A DNA stretch of 38,008 nucleotides, taken from Sphingomonas palustris (GTDB lineage Bacteria > Pseudomonadota > Alphaproteobacteria > Sphingomonadales > Sphingomonadaceae). The stretch lies in assembly GCA_026225215.1 (NCBI GenBank), contig JAMFSI010000047.1:1-38008 (forward strand), written 5' to 3'. The notes beneath the pieces were generated by a model that was not told the origin of the DNA, made no database searches, and saw only the letters and a program-made list of their open reading frames with translations. Position 1 is the first letter of the stretch. Every line of letters begins with the position of its first letter. Position numbers and translations under genes: made by a program. Shown here one piece after another: positions 7,486-15,915 of the stretch.

Positions 7486-8169
7486 CTAACTGAGCCACAG
7501 GGGATTTTTCACGCTTTCGAGAAACGCGGCATGGGCCGCCAATTCGGCATCGCTGGCGGCAAAATTCCGCGCGGGTCGAAATTGCCTGTCACGCGTCACG
7601 GCAACCACCGTGTCCAGCAGCGCTTCGCCACGATCCGCCGCCAGTTCCAACCCGATCTGCCGGCCGCCGGTCAGTTCGACATAGACCTGCGCCAGCAATT
7701 CGGAATCGAGCAGCGCGCCGTGGCGGGTGCGGTGGCTGCGATCGATGCCATAGCGCGAGCACAAAGCATCGAGCGACAGCTTGGCGCCGGGATGGCGCAC
7801 CCGCGCCAGTGCCACGGTGTCGATCATCCGGCTCTTGCAGACCGCTTCCCTGCCGCAATTCGCCAGCTCGCGATTGAGAAAGCCGAAATCGAAGCCGGCA
7901 TTATGCGCGACCAGCGGAGAATCGCCGATGAAGGCGAGCAGATCTTCCGCCCGCTCATGAAAGCGCGGCTTATCGGATAGAAAAATCGCGCTCAAGCCAT
8001 GCACCGCTTCAGCAGCCGCCGGCATATCGCGTTCCGGGTTGAAATAGGCGTGAAATGTTTCACCCGTGACGACGCGATTGACCATTTCGATGCAACCGAT
8101 CTCCACCATGCGATCGCCACTCTGGGGATCTAGACCGGTCGTTTCGGTGTCAAAAATGATCTCGCGCAT
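7486..8169 (-). CDS. dnaQ: DNA polymerase III epsilon subunit (proofreading exonuclease)
   Basis: This is a 227-residue DEDDh exonuclease. ExoI is FDTETTGLD with D7 and E9; ExoII is HNAGFDFGFLN with D94; ExoIII is HGALLDSE with H150 and D155. All metal-binding and catalytic residues are present. The protein removes misincorporated bases as part of the replicative polymerase core. It is close to the E. coli length of about 243. It lies 126 bases downstream of coaE on the same strand, matching the coaE-dnaQ order by the Caulobacter origin. The TGTTTCAC near 8056 within it resembles half a parS site but is not a full one. Confidence 0.93.
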   Translation of the reverse strand: MREIIFDTETTGLDPQSGDRMVEIGCIEMVNRVVTGETFHAYFNPERDMPAAAEAVHGLSAIFLSDKPRFHERAEDLLAFIGDSPLVAHNAGFDFGFLNRELANCGREAVCKSRMIDTVALARVRHPGAKLSLDALCSRYGIDRSHRTRHGALLDSELLAQVYVELTGGRQIGLELAADRGEALLDTVVAVTRDRQFRPARNFAASDAELAAHAAFLESVKNPLWLS

Positions 8170-8295
8170 TCGTTCAGCTATCTACCGCATGCCCGCTAGA
8201 CGCAAGCGAGCGGACAAGTGTTATTTTTGACCTTCTTTTATCGGAAAAGCAAGGATTAGCCGGGGATCCAGGAGATGCAGACCCCGAATTCCGAC

Positions 8296-8919
8296 CTATG
8301 ACCGCCCCCGCCGTAAACGTCTGACGAGATCACGCACGATCTGCTCGGTTTCACCCAGCGACATACCTGTATCGATCACAAAATCGGCCCGCGCCCGTTT
8401 TTCCGCGTCGGGGACTTGCAGAAGCAGGATCGATTCGAATTTCTCAGCCGTCATGCCGGGGCGGGCCAGCACGCGCTCGCGCTGGGCGGCGGCGGGCGCT
8501 GAGACCACGGCGACGCCGTTCACTTGTTGCCAGCCGCCTTTTTCGTAAAGCAATGGGATATCGAAGACGATCAGCGGAGCCTCGGCCTGTTCGCGCAGGA
8601 AGCGCGAGCGGGCTTCGGCCACGGCGGGATGGACGATGGCTTCGAGCCGCTTCAGCGCCTCGGTATCGCCGAAAACCGCAGCGCCGAGTTTAGCCCGGTC
8701 GAGGCCGTTGGGGCCGGTCGTGCCGGGAAATGCCACCTCGATCGCCGGCAGCAACTCACCCGCTGGGCCTTGCAGCCGATGCACTTCGGCGTCGGCATCG
8801 AACACCGGTACCCCGGCCGCGCGAAACATCGCCGCTACCGCCGACTTGCCCATGCCGATCGAGCCGGTGAGGCCGAGGATATAGGGGCCTTCGTCAGTTT
8901 CTTGCGGTTCGATACTCAT
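8296..8919 (-). CDS. coaE: Dephospho-CoA kinase
   Basis: This is a 207-residue kinase that phosphorylates the 3'-hydroxyl of dephospho-CoA in the last step of coenzyme A synthesis. The Walker A motif [11 protein letters not shown] spans about residues 16-26. [10 protein letters not shown] follows (the DAD motif binding dephospho-CoA), then LEAIVHPAV and [12 protein letters not shown] in the CoA-binding domain. The start overlaps the aroE stop as ATGA (8916-8919), suggesting coupling. Length and motifs are normal. Confidence 0.95.
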   Translation of the reverse strand: MSIEPQETDEGPYILGLTGSIGMGKSAVAAMFRAAGVPVFDADAEVHRLQGPAGELLPAIEVAFPGTTGPNGLDRAKLGAAVFGDTEALKRLEAIVHPAVAEARSRFLREQAEAPLIVFDIPLLYEKGGWQQVNGVAVVSAPAAAQRERVLARPGMTAEKFESILLLQVPDAEKRARADFVIDTGMSLGETEQIVRDLVRRLRRGRS

Positions 8920-9770
8920 GCGGTCAGCAATCGGCGCAACTCGTCGTCACCATCAGTCGGGGGATCGGCGCGGTAAAAGCGACGAAACGCCTCGCGCGCC
9001 TGGCCAACCAGCATTTCCAGCCCATCATGCCGGCGCAGCCCGCGTGCCGCAGCATCGCGCAGCAGCGGCGTTTCGCGAGGATAAGTGATGATATCGTAGA
9101 CGACAGCGTCACCACGCAGGCTTGCTACCGACAATGGCAACTCGGGAAATCCGGCCATACCCAGCGATGATGAATTAACAACCATCGCGCTGGCATCGGC
9201 CAACCGTTGCGCCTCGGCCCAATCGACGCTGATCACCTCGCAACCGGCAACAATGGCGGCCAGATCGGCGAGCAGACGGTCAGTACCTGCCTGGGTACGA
9301 TTGACGATCGCCAGCTTGCGCGCGCCCAGCTCGACCAGCCCGGCGATAACCGCAGCCGCGGCACCGCCCGCGCCAAGCACCGTGGCCATCTCACCCGACA
9401 GATCGACCTTGGCGATCGGTTCGAGAAAACCCGGCAGATCGGTGTTTTCACCGGTCAAACTGCCGTCGTCCTCGACGATCACGGTATTGACCGCGCCCAG
9501 CGCCTGGGCAGCTGGGGTAAGATGATCCACGCATTGGAAACAGGCCCGCTTATGCGGCATCGTCGCCTGGACACCGGTGAAACCGAGCGCCGCCATGCCG
9601 CGTAGCGCTTGTGGAACCCTGCCTTCCCGGACCGGGAGACGGACATAATCGCCATCGATACCCAGTCGCCGCAGCCAATAGCCGTGAATTATCGGCGATT
9701 TCGATTGCGCCACCGGCCAGCCGATGAGCCCCGCCAGCAGCGGCCGGGGCCGGTCATCGCTCAGAATCAT
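8916..9770 (-). CDS. aroE: Shikimate dehydrogenase (NADP+)
   Basis: This 284-residue enzyme reduces 3-dehydroshikimate to shikimate in aromatic amino acid synthesis. The N-terminal substrate domain has QSKSPIIHG near 22-30 (binding Ser) and MPHK at 71-74 (catalytic Lys), then NTVI and ENTDLPGF. The nucleotide-binding loop is GAGGAAAAV near 127. The end has [14 protein letters not shown], with the conserved Gln-Ala substrate contact. ATG 9770 was chosen over a frame that extends to 9923 because it gives the typical start shortly before [12 protein letters not shown] and an ATGA overlap with maf. Confidence 0.94.
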   Translation of the reverse strand: MILSDDRPRPLLAGLIGWPVAQSKSPIIHGYWLRRLGIDGDYVRLPVREGRVPQALRGMAALGFTGVQATMPHKRACFQCVDHLTPAAQALGAVNTVIVEDDGSLTGENTDLPGFLEPIAKVDLSGEMATVLGAGGAAAAVIAGLVELGARKLAIVNRTQAGTDRLLADLAAIVAGCEVISVDWAEAQRLADASAMVVNSSSLGMAGFPELPLSVASLRGDAVVYDIITYPRETPLLRDAAARGLRRHDGLEMLVGQAREAFRRFYRADPPTDGDDELRRLLTA

Positions 9771-10369
9771 GGCACCAACAACCCGATATCGCGCAGTGCC
9801 GCCAGAACCGGGAGCAATGGCATCCCCAGCACTGTGAACTGGCTGCCCTCGATATGCTGGAACAATTGAACGCCCATCGCTTCGATCCGGAAAACCCCAA
9901 CGCAACCCGCCACTTGCGGCCATTCCGCGTCGAGATAGCGCGCGATGAAAGCCTCGGATAGCGGGCGCACGCGCAGTATCGCCCGATCGGCGATTTGCCA
10001 GAGCAGGCGATCGTCGCGCAGCAATGCAGCGGCGCTGTGCAAGGTCATTTCCTTGCCTGAAAACCAGCGCAGATGGCTCGCTGCCTCTTCGCGCGAGCCG
10101 GGCTTGGCGAACCGGCGGCCAGCGACTTCCACTAGTGAATCGCTGCCCAGCACCAACCTGCCTGGTTGTGCTCGCGCCACCGCTTCGGCCTTGGCTCGCG
10201 CCAGTGCCGCTGCGATCTCGTCGGGCTCGGCATCGGCCATGCCCGCCTCGATCGCCCGCTCATCGACATCGGCGGGGCAAGCGTCATGCGGCACCCCTGC
10301 GGCATCGAGCATGGCGCGGCGTGACGCGCTGCGAGAAGCGAGGACAAGTCTGGGCATAATTTCGGGCAT
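9767..10369 (-). CDS. maf: Maf family nucleotide pyrophosphatase
   Basis: This 200-residue Maf/Ham1-superfamily protein begins [14 protein letters not shown] (substrate-binding Ser-Arg signature). It contains [11 protein letters not shown] and GSDSLVEV, where the Asp is the catalytic residue, then [18 protein letters not shown]. Maf proteins hydrolyse canonical or modified nucleoside triphosphates and have been linked to septum formation; the exact nucleotide cannot be read. The start is ATG 10369 or 10357 ([10 protein letters not shown]), the second fitting the family better. It overlaps aroE by ATGA and follows ppsR by five bases, forming one transcription unit ppsR-maf-aroE-coaE. Confidence 0.9.
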   Translation of the reverse strand: MPEIMPRLVLASRSASRRAMLDAAGVPHDACPADVDERAIEAGMADAEPDEIAAALARAKAEAVARAQPGRLVLGSDSLVEVAGRRFAKPGSREEAASHLRWFSGKEMTLHSAAALLRDDRLLWQIADRAILRVRPLSEAFIARYLDAEWPQVAGCVGVFRIEAMGVQLFQHIEGSQFTVLGMPLLPVLAALRDIGLLVP

Positions 10370-10374
10370 AAGAT

Positions 10375-11220
10375 TTAAACCGGCTTTGTTCCCAAGGACT
10401 TATTGGCGACTGGTGCTTCCCGCTCCTTGAGCAGATTGATGATGGCAGCGGCGGTTTCCTCGATCGATCGGCGGGTGACATCGATCACCGGCCAGCCATT
10501 GTCAGCGAACATCCGCCGGGCAAATTGCACTTCGCTGTTGACGTGCGTGACATCGACATAAGCGGTATCGGGCGCCTGATTGAGCGTCAGCAAGCGATTG
10601 CGCCGGACCTGAATCAGCCGCTCGGGCGCGGTGGTCAGCCCGACCACCAGCGGCGAGCGCAAACCGTACAGCGCGGAGGGTGGCGGACTTTCGACCACGA
10701 TCGGAATATTGGCGACCTTGTAGCCGCGATTGGCGAGATAAATGCTGGTCGGCGTCTTGGAACTACGCGACACCCCGGCCAGAACGATATCGGCCTGCTC
10801 CCAATCCTCCCAGGCGACGCCGTCATCATGAGCGATGGTGAACTGGATCGCTTCGACCCGGGCGAAATAAGCGGCATCGAGCGCGTGCTGGCGCCCCGGT
10901 CGCGCCTTGGCCTGCTGGCCAAGCATGTCTTCGAGCGCACCGAGCACCGCATCGAGCGCCGGCACCGCCGGCAAGCCCATGGCGCGGCAGCGATCCTCGA
11001 GCAGCCCGCGAATCTCGTGGCTGACCATGGTGAACAGCACCAGCCCCGGATTGGCGGCAATATCGGCGAGAATCCGGTCGAGATGCTGCTGCGAGCGCAC
11101 CATCGGCCAGAAATGCCGGATCACATCGGCATCATCGAATTGCGACAGCGCCGCCTTGGCAATCATCTCCAGCGTCTCGCCAGTGGAATCGGACAGCAAG
11201 TGTAGATGCAAACGGGGCAT
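10375..11220 (-). CDS. ppsR: Pyruvate, water/phosphate dikinase regulatory protein (DUF299)
   Basis: This 281-residue bifunctional ADP-dependent kinase / Pi-dependent phosphorylase controls PEP synthase or pyruvate phosphate dikinase. The P-loop-like motif GVSRSSKT lies at residues 149-156. The N-terminus [15 protein letters not shown] is a strong family mark, as are [12 protein letters not shown] and [13 protein letters not shown]. The target dikinase gene is not in the window, so PPS and PPDK types cannot be separated. This is the family of the gene called RP001 beside the Caulobacter and Rickettsia origin (from memory). It is transcribed away from the candidate oriC, first in the ppsR-maf-aroE-coaE unit. 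Confidence 0.92.
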   Translation of the reverse strand: MPRLHLHLLSDSTGETLEMIAKAALSQFDDADVIRHFWPMVRSQQHLDRILADIAANPGLVLFTMVSHEIRGLLEDRCRAMGLPAVPALDAVLGALEDMLGQQAKARPGRQHALDAAYFARVEAIQFTIAHDDGVAWEDWEQADIVLAGVSRSSKTPTSIYLANRGYKVANIPIVVESPPPSALYGLRSPLVVGLTTAPERLIQVRRNRLLTLNQAPDTAYVDVTHVNSEVQFARRMFADNGWPVIDVTRRSIEETAAAIINLLKEREAPVANKSLGTKPV

Positions 11221-11261
11221 AGACGGCTTTCGCGGCGCTCACGCGCCCAGGGGAGAACGGT

Positions 11262-11270
11262 TGTGGAGAA
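11262..11270 (-). promoter_or_regulatory. DnaA-box-like 9-mer
   Basis: TGTGGAGAA differs from the reverse-strand DnaA box TGTGGATAA at one position. It lies at the ppsR end of the candidate origin. A single 9-mer with one mismatch occurs by chance often; the origin context raises its value. Confidence 0.4.
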
Positions 11271-11491
11271 CTGCAGGCATAAACCACGGGACGAGCACAG
11301 TGACAACTTTTGCGCCGCAAGCGCCCCCCGCTAACCGGGCAGCCATCCGACATTTCCGGACAAGTGGACAAGCCCATCCACAGGTTGGGGAAAGCAGGGA
11401 TAAGCTTTGCTTGACGCGAAACTGTCACGATTCGTCCGCCGCTTTGATCTGTTCAGCCCGGCACAAATCGGGCAAGGCGCCGCAATCCCCA

Positions 11492-11500
11492 ATATCCACA
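11492..11500 (+). promoter_or_regulatory. DnaA-box-like 9-mer
   Basis: ATATCCACA differs from TTATCCACA only at the first base. It lies about 20 bases before the AT-rich block of the candidate origin, the usual position of a box next to the unwinding element. Confidence 0.45.
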
Positions 11501-11518
11501 GACCAACTACCCTCAACA

Positions 11519-11545
11519 TCCTATTAAGAATCTTTTATTTAGTAG
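11519..11545. promoter_or_regulatory. AT-rich block, candidate DNA unwinding element
   Basis: About 80 percent A+T in DNA that is otherwise GC-rich, containing one GANTC site (11528-11532). It sits beside a DnaA-like box and 15 bases before the hemE start. It may equally be the -10 region of the hemE promoter. Confidence 0.4.
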
Positions 11546-11559
11546 AACGGACCATCGCG

Positions 11560-12585
11560 ATGCCCGGCCCTTTGCTTAACACCCTGCGTGGTGAAAATCT
11601 GGCTCAGCGGCCGATCTGGCTGATGCGCCAGGCCGGGCGGTATCTCCCGGAATACCGGGCTTTGCGGGCAGAAAAGGGCGGATTCCTGGCGCTCGTCTAC
11701 GATGCCGCCGCTGCCGCCGAGGTCTCCTTGCAACCCATCCGGCGGTTTGGCTTCGATGGGGCAATCCTGTTTTCGGACATCCTGATCGTGCCCTATGCCA
11801 TGGGCCAGGATCTGCAATTCCTTATCGGTGAGGGACCGGCGCTGTCACCTCGGCTGGTGGATACCGCGCTAAGCAGCCTGCAAGCCATCCCTGAGCGCCT
11901 CGCGCCGATTTATAAGACCGTGGCGAGGGTCAAAGCGGAATTAGGCCCTCAGCAGACCCTCCTGGGCTTTGCCGGCAGCCCCTGGACTATAGCCACCTAT
12001 ATGGTCGCTGGTGAGGGTAGCCGCGACCAGCATGAGGCCCGCGCGATGGCTTATCGCGATCCGCTTGCTTTTCAGGCGATCATCGATGCCATCGTCGGAG
12101 TAACCGTCGACTATCTCAGCGGCCAGATCGATGCCGGCGCCGAGGCGGTACAATTATTCGACAGCTGGGCCGGGACATTGGCGCCGGCGGAATTCGCCCG
12201 CTGGGTCATCGCACCGAACGCGGCGATCGTGACCGCGCTGAAGGCCCGGCATCCGACGGTGCCGGTGATCGGCTTTCCCAAAGGTGCCGGCGAGAAACTG
12301 CCCGCCTATGCCCGCGAGACCGGCGTCGATGCCATCGGTCTTGACGAAACCATCGATCCGCTATGGGCCGCCGCGGCTCTGCCACCAGGCTTACCCGTGC
12401 AGGGTAATCTCGATCCCTTGCTGTTGCTGGCAGGCGGCGCCGAACTGGAGCGCCAGGCGCACGCTGTACTTGAAGCTTTCGCCGATCGACCGCATATCTT
12501 CAATCTGGGTCACGGCATCGGCCAATTCACACCGATCGCGCATGTCGAACAATTGCTTGGCGTGGTGCGTGACTGGCGGAAATAG
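11560..12585 (+). CDS. hemE: Uroporphyrinogen decarboxylase
   Basis: This 341-residue enzyme converts uroporphyrinogen III to coproporphyrinogen III in haem synthesis. Key motifs are RPIWLMRQAGRYLPEYR near residue 17 (arginines binding substrate carboxylates), FSDILIVPYAMG with the catalytic Asp, GFAGSPWTIATYMV, and FNLGHGI with the conserved His near the end. ATG 11560 gives the family start; an upstream in-frame start at 11407 would run through the origin region. hemJ starts 14 bases after the stop, pairing two haem steps. No strong Shine-Dalgarno is visible. Confidence 0.95.
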   Translation: MPGPLLNTLRGENLAQRPIWLMRQAGRYLPEYRALRAEKGGFLALVYDAAAAAEVSLQPIRRFGFDGAILFSDILIVPYAMGQDLQFLIGEGPALSPRLVDTALSSLQAIPERLAPIYKTVARVKAELGPQQTLLGFAGSPWTIATYMVAGEGSRDQHEARAMAYRDPLAFQAIIDAIVGVTVDYLSGQIDAGAEAVQLFDSWAGTLAPAEFARWVIAPNAAIVTALKARHPTVPVIGFPKGAGEKLPAYARETGVDAIGLDETIDPLWAAAALPPGLPVQGNLDPLLLLAGGAELERQAHAVLEAFADRPHIFNLGHGIGQFTPIAHVEQLLGVVRDWRK

Positions 12586-12599
12586 ATTATCGTTGTGAG

Positions 12600-13043
12600 A
12601 TGCTCTGGGTATTTTCCATGATTTATCTCTGGCTGAAAGCCGGCCATATCATCTTCGTGATCTTCTGGATGGCGGGACTGTTCATGCTGCCACGCTATTT
12701 CGTCTACCATCAGGAAACCGCCCCCGGCTCGCCCGAAAATGCTGTGTGGGTCGATCGCGAAGGCAAGCTGCTGAAGATCATCCTGTGGCCGGCCCTGGTG
12801 ATGGTCTGGCTATTCGGACTATCGCTGGCGTTAACCATCGGAGCCTTTGGCCAGCCGTGGTTTCACTTGAAATTGGCGGCGGTATTGGGGCTGACCTTTT
12901 ACCATGTTTGGCTGGCTCGCTATGCGCAGGCTCTGGCTCGCGGCGAGCGCCGTCTGACCGGTAAGCGATTGCGCCTGCTGAATGAAATCCCCGGGGCGGC
13001 GGCGGCGGTGATTGTCGTTTTGGTAGTGGTGAAGCCGTTTTAA
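12600..13043 (+). CDS. hemJ: Protoporphyrinogen IX oxidase HemJ
   Basis: This 147-residue integral membrane protein has about four transmembrane helices: near residues 9-30, 55-75, 80-100 and 125-145. Its hallmark is AGHIIFVIFWMAGLFMLPR, with a conserved His and Arg thought to bind haem b, followed by YFVYH. HemJ oxidises protoporphyrinogen IX to protoporphyrin IX in alphaproteobacteria lacking HemG or HemY. ATG 12618 is an alternative start (141 residues). Adjacency to hemE supports the haem role. Repeat copy B begins about 11 bases after the stop. Confidence 0.92.
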   Translation: MLWVFSMIYLWLKAGHIIFVIFWMAGLFMLPRYFVYHQETAPGSPENAVWVDREGKLLKIILWPALVMVWLFGLSLALTIGAFGQPWFHLKLAAVLGLTFYHVWLARYAQALARGERRLTGKRLRLLNEIPGAAAAVIVVLVVVKPF

Positions 13044-13362
13044 AGGGGGAAGACCTGGGGCTTGTGGCCCCAGACCCCCATTACGTCTCCTGACGCCTGG
13101 GTGGCGCAATACGGCTCCGTTCGGGCTTCGCTCTCGTCGGAAGACATAATGGGAGCGCGAGGGCCTGTGGTCCTCGCATCTTAATTAATATAATATATTC
13201 AATATCTTATACGAAAATACAGCAACTCAATTGACCCAAAGCCCCAATCGGCCTAAGGGGAACACCACTTCGGCATCGGCTGTGCGGTATATCCCGCAGC
13301 CAGGTCTGCTTTCTCCAAGCCCTTAGACCTCCGGCCAAGTTAGACACATCTGGAATTACGAC
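13044..13362 (+). other. hemJ-rho intergenic region: repeat, AT-rich block and rho leader
   Basis: The 319-base gap holds repeat copy B, then a strikingly AT-rich block at 13181-13218 with only four G or C in 38 bases. A possible -35-like TTGACC lies at 13231-13236, without a convincing -10. In the following leader an imperfect hairpin GGCTG...CAGCC lies at 13278-13301. rho transcripts often have regulated leaders, so the last part may be a 5' untranslated region, but no known control motif is recognised. The AT-rich block is also a rival candidate for an unwinding element. Confidence 0.5.
13055..13177 (+). repeat. Palindromic 3'-end repeat, copy B (after hemJ)
   Basis: Hairpin 1 is CTGGGGC-TTGTG-GCCCCAG (13055-13073) followed by ACCCCCATTACGTCTC. 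Hairpin 2 is GCGAGG...CCTCGC (13157-13177), with the same GCGAGGGCCTGTGG core as copy C. The middle part is shorter than in copies A and C. It separates hemJ from rho, both plus strand, so it may end the hemE-hemJ transcript; that is inferred. Confidence 0.75.
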
Positions 13363-14619
<1,257 letters not shown>

Positions 14620-14626
14620 GGAAGAC

Positions 14627-14793
14627 TTGGGGCCAGAGGCTCCAAACCCCGTTTCTGTCGTTGTTGCGTGTCTGTTCGGCGCTGCGCTCGGTCGCAGCGC
14701 CGCAGGCTTTATTGCCGCTTTGCGGCGTGGCGTAGCTCTGAGTTGGCACGTAACGCAGACAGGATTGGGAGCGCGAGGGCCTGTGGCCCTCGC
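14627..14793 (+). repeat. Palindromic 3'-end repeat, copy C (after rho)
   Basis: Full-length copy. Hairpin 1 is TTGGGGC-CAGAG-GCTCCAA (14627-14645, one G-T pair) followed by ACCCCGTTTCTGTCG. A middle perfect 9-base stem GGCGCTGCG/CGCAGCGCC lies at 14678-14686 and 14693-14701. Hairpin 2 has a perfect 9-base stem GCGAGGGCC-TGT-GGCCCTCGC (14773-14793). It fills the gap between convergent rho and the dienelactone hydrolase gene. Base changes that keep pairing in hairpin 1 suggest selection on the folded form. Confidence 0.78.
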
Positions 14794-14805
14794 ACCTTCA
14801 CTGTA

Positions 14806-15504
14806 TTACCTCAAATTAGCTTCGAAAAACGCTTTGGTCCGCTCATCCGCCAATGCGGCGCCCTTCACATCGTGCCGGGCTCCGAAGGTGTCGGCAAAGC
14901 CGTGGTCGAGCCCTTCGTAATCAAGCAAGGTCACATGCGGATTGCCATCCAGTCCCTCATGCATCGCCTTTTGCACGGCCGCAGGGACATGGCCATCGGC
15001 GGTGGGTATATGCAAGAGCAGGGGCTTCGCGATGGCAGCGGCTTCGTTGAGCATCTGGTCGATGCCGACGCCGTAATAGCCGACCGAGGCGTCGATATCG
15101 GTTCGTGTCGAGGTCATATACGCGATTTTCCCGCCCATGCAGAAGCCGACCAGCCCGACCTTGGCGACATCTTGTTCGCGGCGAATCCAGTGGATCACTG
15201 CTTCGATATCCTGGATGCCCAGGAAGAAATCATGCTTCATCATCAGAGCGACACCTTGCTGGAATTCTTCCGGCACATCGGGGTTCAACTCCACACCTGG
15301 CTGCTGTCGCCAGAAGACGTCGGGTGCTACGGCAAGGTAGCCTAGCGCGGCCCAATCCTCGGCCTTTTGGACGATGCCGGGATTCACTCCGAAAATTTCC
15401 TGAATGACGATGATCGCACCCCGCGGCGTATTGGCAGGCTTCGCGACATAGGCGGGAATGGTACCGGAATGGTCCAGGGTGGGGATTTGGCTGTTCGTGG
15501 CCAT
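14806..15504 (-). CDS. Dienelactone hydrolase family protein
   Basis: This 232-residue alpha/beta hydrolase of the dienelactone hydrolase family has a Cys nucleophile in the GFCMGG elbow, an early strand AIIVIQEIFGVN (the Glu interacting with the Cys), and a C-terminal GLDHGFAD with the catalytic His. These proteins open lactones such as dienelactone in aromatic degradation, but many chromosomal copies have unknown substrates. ATG 15504 has a strong AGGAGA ribosome-binding site, favouring it over the longer frame to 15714. The gene is convergent with rho and divergent from the DUF6489-like gene. Confidence 0.9.
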   Translation of the reverse strand: MATNSQIPTLDHSGTIPAYVAKPANTPRGAIIVIQEIFGVNPGIVQKAEDWAALGYLAVAPDVFWRQQPGVELNPDVPEEFQQGVALMMKHDFFLGIQDIEAVIHWIRREQDVAKVGLVGFCMGGKIAYMTSTRTDIDASVGYYGVGIDQMLNEAAAIAKPLLLHIPTADGHVPAAVQKAMHEGLDGNPHVTLLDYEGLDHGFADTFGARHDVKGAALADERTKAFFEANLR

Positions 15505-15640
15505 GGGCGAGTCTCCTGAAAATCGGGTGCAGGGGTGAGGTATGCGCACTTGGTGGACTTTGCCAAGCCTGTGTGTCAGCCTTGTATTAGAAACCGCGCT
15601 CACGGTCATCGTTGGTGTTGCTTGCGCAGGGAGTTGCTCG

Positions 15641-15880
15641 ATGAAGGTCAATGTTGAGGTGGAGTGCACCCCGGAGGAAGCGCGCAGGTTTCTGGGGCTG
15701 CCCGATGTGACCAAGGCGAATGAGGCCTATGTCGAGGGTGTGACCAAGGCGATGCAAGGTGCGGTGGGAGCCGAGCAATTGCAGGAATATGCCAAGCAAT
15801 TGGCGCCGATGGGGCAAATGGGGTTGAAGCTGTTTCAGCAATTCATGGAGAGCGGCGCCAATTTCGGCAAAACGAAGTAG
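15641..15880 (+). CDS. Small conserved protein, DUF6489-like
   Basis: This is a 79-residue protein starting MKVNVEVECTPEEARRFLGLPDV. The N-terminal strand and PEEARRFLGLPDV motif are what I remember of a sphingomonad family called DUF6489; that identification is from memory. The rest is predicted mostly helical, with a Gln- and Met-rich end. ATG 15641 is preferred because the upstream extension (from 15542) overlaps the promoter zone of the divergent hydrolase gene. It lies 35 bases before mnmE in the same direction. No function is assigned. Confidence 0.7.
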   Translation: MKVNVEVECTPEEARRFLGLPDVTKANEAYVEGVTKAMQGAVGAEQLQEYAKQLAPMGQMGLKLFQQFMESGANFGKTK

Positions 15881-15915
15881 CGCTTTAATAGCGGAAGCCG
15901 TCTAGCGAAGCGGCC

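Larger units (their letters stand above)
11221..11559. other. Candidate chromosomal replication origin (oriC) between ppsR and hemE
   Basis: This 339-base divergent intergenic region has no credible gene. It contains near-match DnaA boxes at 11262-11270 (TGTGGAGAA) and 11492-11500 (ATATCCACA), and weaker ones at 11363-11371 (AGTGGACAA) and 11374-11382 (CCATCCACA). It has GANTC sites at 11429-11433 and 11528-11532, and an AT-rich block at 11519-11545 next to hemE. The hemE/DUF299 junction is the known origin site in Caulobacter crescentus and Rickettsia prowazekii. Here the order maf-aroE-coaE-dnaQ on one side and rho-mnmE-mnmG-rsmG-parAB with parS on the other supports it. Boxes are degenerate, so the call rests mainly on synteny. 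The region must also hold the ppsR and hemE promoters; I could not place them. Confidence 0.72.

Noticed and set aside
8056..8071. parS-like TGTTTCACCCGTGACG inside dnaQ
   Set aside because: The left half matches parS but the right half is broken; not a palindrome, probably chance.
11407..11559. In-frame upstream extension of hemE through the origin gap
   Set aside because: The added 51 residues do not look like the HemE family, and ATG 11560 gives the usual start.
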